The notes beneath the pieces are model-generated. The model saw only the letters and a program-made list of their open reading frames with translations, did no database searches and had not been told where the DNA came from. A DNA stretch of 64,000 nt. Source: Barnesiella merdipullorum. Lineage in GTDB: Bacteria > Bacteroidota > Bacteroidia > Bacteroidales > Barnesiellaceae. Below are positions 61,421 to 64,000 of this stretch, in pieces; the stretch's first letter is position 1, and each line of letters opens with the position of its first letter. The position numbers and the translations under genes were made by a program. The stretch lies in NCBI GenBank assembly GCA_019116365.1, contig DXBT01000012.1, positions 23,960 through 87,959 on the forward strand, given 5' to 3'.

Positions 61421-63568
61421 TTATTTATTGAGTTTGAAAACCTTATCTCCATCTTCGGTGCTCACGCGCACGATATAGACGCCCACGGGTTCTGCGGTCA
61501 TATCCACGATATACTCCTCGCCCAGGCTCAGGCTGCAACGCTGATTCAACACGCACACACCTGCCAAATTATAGACAGCAACGCTTACCAACGGGCTCCG
61601 CCCCAACGATACCACATGCAACTGCCCGTCGGCTATACGGCACATGATATCCTCATCGGTATCATCTGCCACATCCTCGACCGACGAGTAGTTTTGCAAA
61701 ATCTCGAGCAAACCGTTATAGGCATCTATCTTGCCATAGCCGCTCACATTGTTGGGCTCGGCCCCCGTGTATTCATCGCGTATGGCGGTCTTGCTCAAGA
61801 CATCCCGGATCTCGTCGGGGGTCAACGTGGGGCAAGCCCCCAGCCAGGTAGCAATGACACCCGTTACATGGGGCGCAGCCATCGAGGTCCCCAGCATGGA
61901 GCCGTAGTAATACGACTTGCCATTCCAGGTGTGAGTAGCCACAAGCCCCTCGGAATAACCGCCAAAACTGTTCAGCGCCGATACAATCTGACTGCCGGGA
62001 GCAACCACATCGGGTTTCATGCGGCCATCGACCGTGGGGCCTCGGTTGGAAAAGGGCGAGACTGCACCCACCGTATATTCCGAAGTCGTCACCGACCCAT
62101 CCTCGAGAGTCACATTCTGCTTGGTCGTGAACGCCCCTACACTGATGATACCCTCGGCCACTCCACCAATTTCAGAGGGCGAAGTGTAAAGGTCGGGAAT
62201 ATCCATCGACGCGGTTTGCTGGCGGAAGACGGCATAGGTCGAACTCGTCCAGGCATGCACCGTCTCACCGGCCTCGCCCGTTACGAGAATGGCAATCGCC
62301 TTTTCGGGATAGAAATCGCCAATACTCAGGTCGATGCGCACGTTGGGTTTCCCGTTCAACGGACTGATGCCCGTGGTAATGCTGAAGGAACCGCTCGACT
62401 TGTCATAGGGTAACTGCAAGGTTACCGTGCCTTTATAGGTATTCGAGGCATCGAACGTGCGGCTCTTATACACCACTTTGTCGGTGCTCTTATCGACCGT
62501 CACCACATTGACCTTAAGCGTCTTGCCCACCTCGCCCCAGATATCGAGCGGGCAATATCCCTGGGTATCGCTCTTGAAAGCCAGGCCGGCCAACATCGTG
62601 TTGTCCTCCTCGGTGAAAGTTTTCTGGATATGCACCTCGACCTGGCCATCATTGCCCATGGCACCCACAACGATACGACCGGGGCCCACCATCTCATCGA
62701 CAGCCACATCGAGCAGCGAAGTCCCGTCATGCGGTCCCATCTGCGTACCCAGACTCATGTTGATAACCGCCGGTTTGTCCACACTGTCGGCATACTTGAA
62801 AATATAGCTGATGGCATCGATAATACCGGCGCTCTCGTCCAGAAAGTTCGAGAACACCAGGTCGGCCTCCCGGGCCACCCCATAATACTTGTTACCATCC
62901 TCCATATCGGCACCCGCTGCAATATTCATCACATGACTGCCGTGAGACCAATAGCTCAAATCGGTCTCGGCCGCAAGAATATCGGCCTCGGTCGCATACT
63001 CGGCACCATACGAAAAACCCTCGGGAGGGGTACCCGTTGTGGCACTCTGGTTCCACACCCGCTTCAGACGCAACGCCGAACGATCGCTCGTGCGAAAAGC
63101 CGGATGCGTAAAATCCAATCCACCATCGACCACACCCACAATCACGCCCTTCCCCAGGAAAGGAGTCTCGAGCGGAGCCAAACCCTGCTGCACATCATCC
63201 ACCCGCGTGGCCATGCGTGCCGAGTCGAGTTGATAATCGACACTCTGCGAAGCCTGCACCGCAACTACCCCCGAGAGATCGGTAACATCCTCCAACCGAT
63301 CCAACGGAATAGTGGCCGTAACCACACTACGAGTTTGAGTGCGGATATCAACTCCCAATAAGCGCAAAGAATCCAAACACGAGTCATCGGCATAGCGAAT
63401 AAACGCCGAAATCGTTTGATGAGAAGGAGAGATACTTCGGACTTTTGAAATACCATTTTCTGCTTTCAACAAATCCATCTGGGTACCCATGGTCAATTTA
63501 GACTCATCGGCAAACAAAGTCGAACTAAGCCCGACCAAGAACAAAGTCGTAAAAAACCTAAATTTCAT
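61421..63568 (-). CDS. Subtilisin-like serine protease (S8) with T9SS sorting domain
   Basis: 715 residues. The signal peptide ends near SSTLFADES, followed by a propeptide-like region (about 24-135). The catalytic Asp is D148 (GVVDGGLDFTHP), His is H209 (WSHGSHVMNIAAG), and Ser is near 562 (LGTSMAAPHVTGVIATWLG). The oxyanion region NMSLGTQMG is present. The C-terminus is a T9SS type A sorting domain (VAVYNLAGVCVLNQ, GVYIVRVSTEDGDKVFKLNK). It is an extracellular or surface-bound protease. It precedes the GLUG gene by 16 bp. A box matching TACTTTTG lies 107 bp upstream (63675-63682). Confidence 0.93.
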   Translation of the reverse strand: MKFRFFTTLFLVGLSSTLFADESKLTMGTQMDLLKAENGISKVRSISPSHQTISAFIRYADDSCLDSLRLLGVDIRTQTRSVVTATIPLDRLEDVTDLSGVVAVQASQSVDYQLDSARMATRVDDVQQGLAPLETPFLGKGVIVGVVDGGLDFTHPAFRTSDRSALRLKRVWNQSATTGTPPEGFSYGAEYATEADILAAETDLSYWSHGSHVMNIAAGADMEDGNKYYGVAREADLVFSNFLDESAGIIDAISYIFKYADSVDKPAVINMSLGTQMGPHDGTSLLDVAVDEMVGPGRIVVGAMGNDGQVEVHIQKTFTEEDNTMLAGLAFKSDTQGYCPLDIWGEVGKTLKVNVVTVDKSTDKVVYKSRTFDASNTYKGTVTLQLPYDKSSGSFSITTGISPLNGKPNVRIDLSIGDFYPEKAIAILVTGEAGETVHAWTSSTYAVFRQQTASMDIPDLYTSPSEIGGVAEGIISVGAFTTKQNVTLEDGSVTTSEYTVGAVSPFSNRGPTVDGRMKPDVVAPGSQIVSALNSFGGYSEGLVATHTWNGKSYYYGSMLGTSMAAPHVTGVIATWLGACPTLTPDEIRDVLSKTAIRDEYTGAEPNNVSGYGKIDAYNGLLEILQNYSSVEDVADDTDEDIMCRIADGQLHVVSLGRSPLVSVAVYNLAGVCVLNQRCSLSLGEEYIVDMTAEPVGVYIVRVSTEDGDKVFKLNK

Positions 63569-63674
63569 AGCACTCCTTATAAAGTTACAGAATAGTGAAA
63601 ATGTGTAAATCTACCTATTAACCTAACACTTTTATTAAAATACGCACCTTTGCATAACGATCATAAGCACATAT

Positions 63675-63682
63675 CAAAAGTA
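63675..63682 (-). promoter_or_regulatory. Possible promoter -7 box for the subtilase-GLUG operon
   Basis: CAAAAGTA reads TACTTTTG on the minus strand. No clear -33 element is seen. The 63569-63807 stretch is otherwise AT-rich without genes. Confidence 0.35.
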
Positions 63683-63896
63683 TATATATAACATGAATAT
63701 AAGAAATAAATGTTATTGTTTTAATAATATTTCAAACAAAACGATTTTAATTGTTCAGCTTTCAAAAAATCGGCTCAAGAAGATTAAAATAAATGTGATT
63801 TTCACTAGTGTCCGGAAAAAATTCTCCGACAATGTTTTAATTATTAAACATCAATAAGTTACAAACATCAGAAAATTTTTCGATTAGAACATCAGT

Positions 63897-63904
63897 AACT
63901 TTGC
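63897..63904 (+). promoter_or_regulatory. Promoter -7 box of the transposase gene
   Basis: TAACTTTG, a TAnnTTTG match, 29 bp before the ATG at 63934. Confidence 0.55.
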
Positions 63905-63933
63905 GGTAGCCATCAAGAGGTTATCCGCAAGCC

Positions 63934-64000
63934 ATGAACAAAGGAAAAACAATCTTCGCTCAGATTATGTCTCTCATTAACGAATACGAGTTCAAGAAAT
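63934..64000 (+). CDS. IS4-family transposase (N-terminus only)
   Basis: The first 22 residues (MNKGKTIFAQIMSLINEYEF...) match the usual start of Bacteroidales IS4 transposases with an N-terminal DUF4372 domain (MNKGK..FAQ.M...P.YEF). The rest is outside the window. The DDE catalytic core cannot be seen. Confidence 0.7.
   Translation, partial: MNKGKTIFAQIMSLINEYEFKK

Larger units (their letters stand above)
63808..64000 (+). mobile_element. Left end of an IS4-type insertion sequence (cut by window edge)
   Basis: The stretch GTGTCCGGAAAAAATTCTCC at about 63808 looks like a terminal inverted repeat of a Bacteroidales IS4-family element, followed by an AT-rich end and the transposase promoter and start. 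The left border is approximate; the right end lies outside the window. Confidence 0.65.

Overview
The window looks like chromosome of a gut Bacteroidales bacterium, most likely Barnesiellaceae-like (an inference from gene content, not a species call). The grounds are TAnnTTTG promoter boxes in front of most genes, a BtuB/BtuG vitamin B12 uptake pair behind a cobalamin riboswitch, a DUF4492-cydA-cydB respiratory operon, a fimbrillin (Mfa/FimA-type) operon, a Bacteroidetes-type rhamnose operon, and four surface proteins ending in type IX secretion (T9SS) type A sorting domains.

Layout. 1-3.3 kb (minus): riboswitch, btuB and btuG, the last cut by the window edge. 3.4-7.8 kb (plus): DUF4492, cydA, cydB, then a YigZ-family protein and a sugar O-acetyltransferase. 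7.9-8.6 kb (minus): a YjjG-type HAD phosphatase. 8.9-27.8 kb (minus): one long surface locus with a DUF3575 barrel protein, a DUF3868/OmpA protein, a major fimbrillin, an Mfa2/FimB-like anchor, a second fimbrillin-like lipoprotein, and a 13-kb gene for a ~4350-residue beta-helix protein with eight repeat modules and a T9SS sorting domain. 28.2-33.9 kb: rhaB-rhaA-rhaT-rhaD (minus) and a divergent AraC-type regulator, with a 21-bp-phased direct repeat between them. 34-35.8 kb (plus): a BACON plus NUC1-type nuclease lipoprotein.

36-41.7 kb (minus): the housekeeping group hpt-adk and obg-pgeF, separated by a plus-strand leucine-rich-repeat T9SS cargo gene and a set of repeats carrying promoter-like boxes. 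41.9-45.2 kb (plus): nnr, DUF4831, rnhB. 45.2-51 kb: a YitT-like membrane protein, an AraC regulator, and a minus-strand run of S66 carboxypeptidase, M28 glutaminyl cyclase, sufE and a POT peptide transporter. 51.1-55.4 kb (minus): the conserved yceD-rpmF-fabH-era-der cluster, punctuated by two hairpins. 55.6-56.7 kb: an orphan histidine kinase. 56.9-63.6 kb (minus): a subtilase and a GLUG-repeat surface protein, both with T9SS tails. From about 63.8 kb the left end of an IS4-type insertion sequence enters the window.

The most unusual item is the fimbrial locus. The giant adhesin starts 9 nt after the last fimbrillin gene and carries a T9SS tail, so it may be a tip or stalk adhesin combining fimbrial assembly with T9SS export. 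Function was inferred by reading sequence only; no search or alignment was run.
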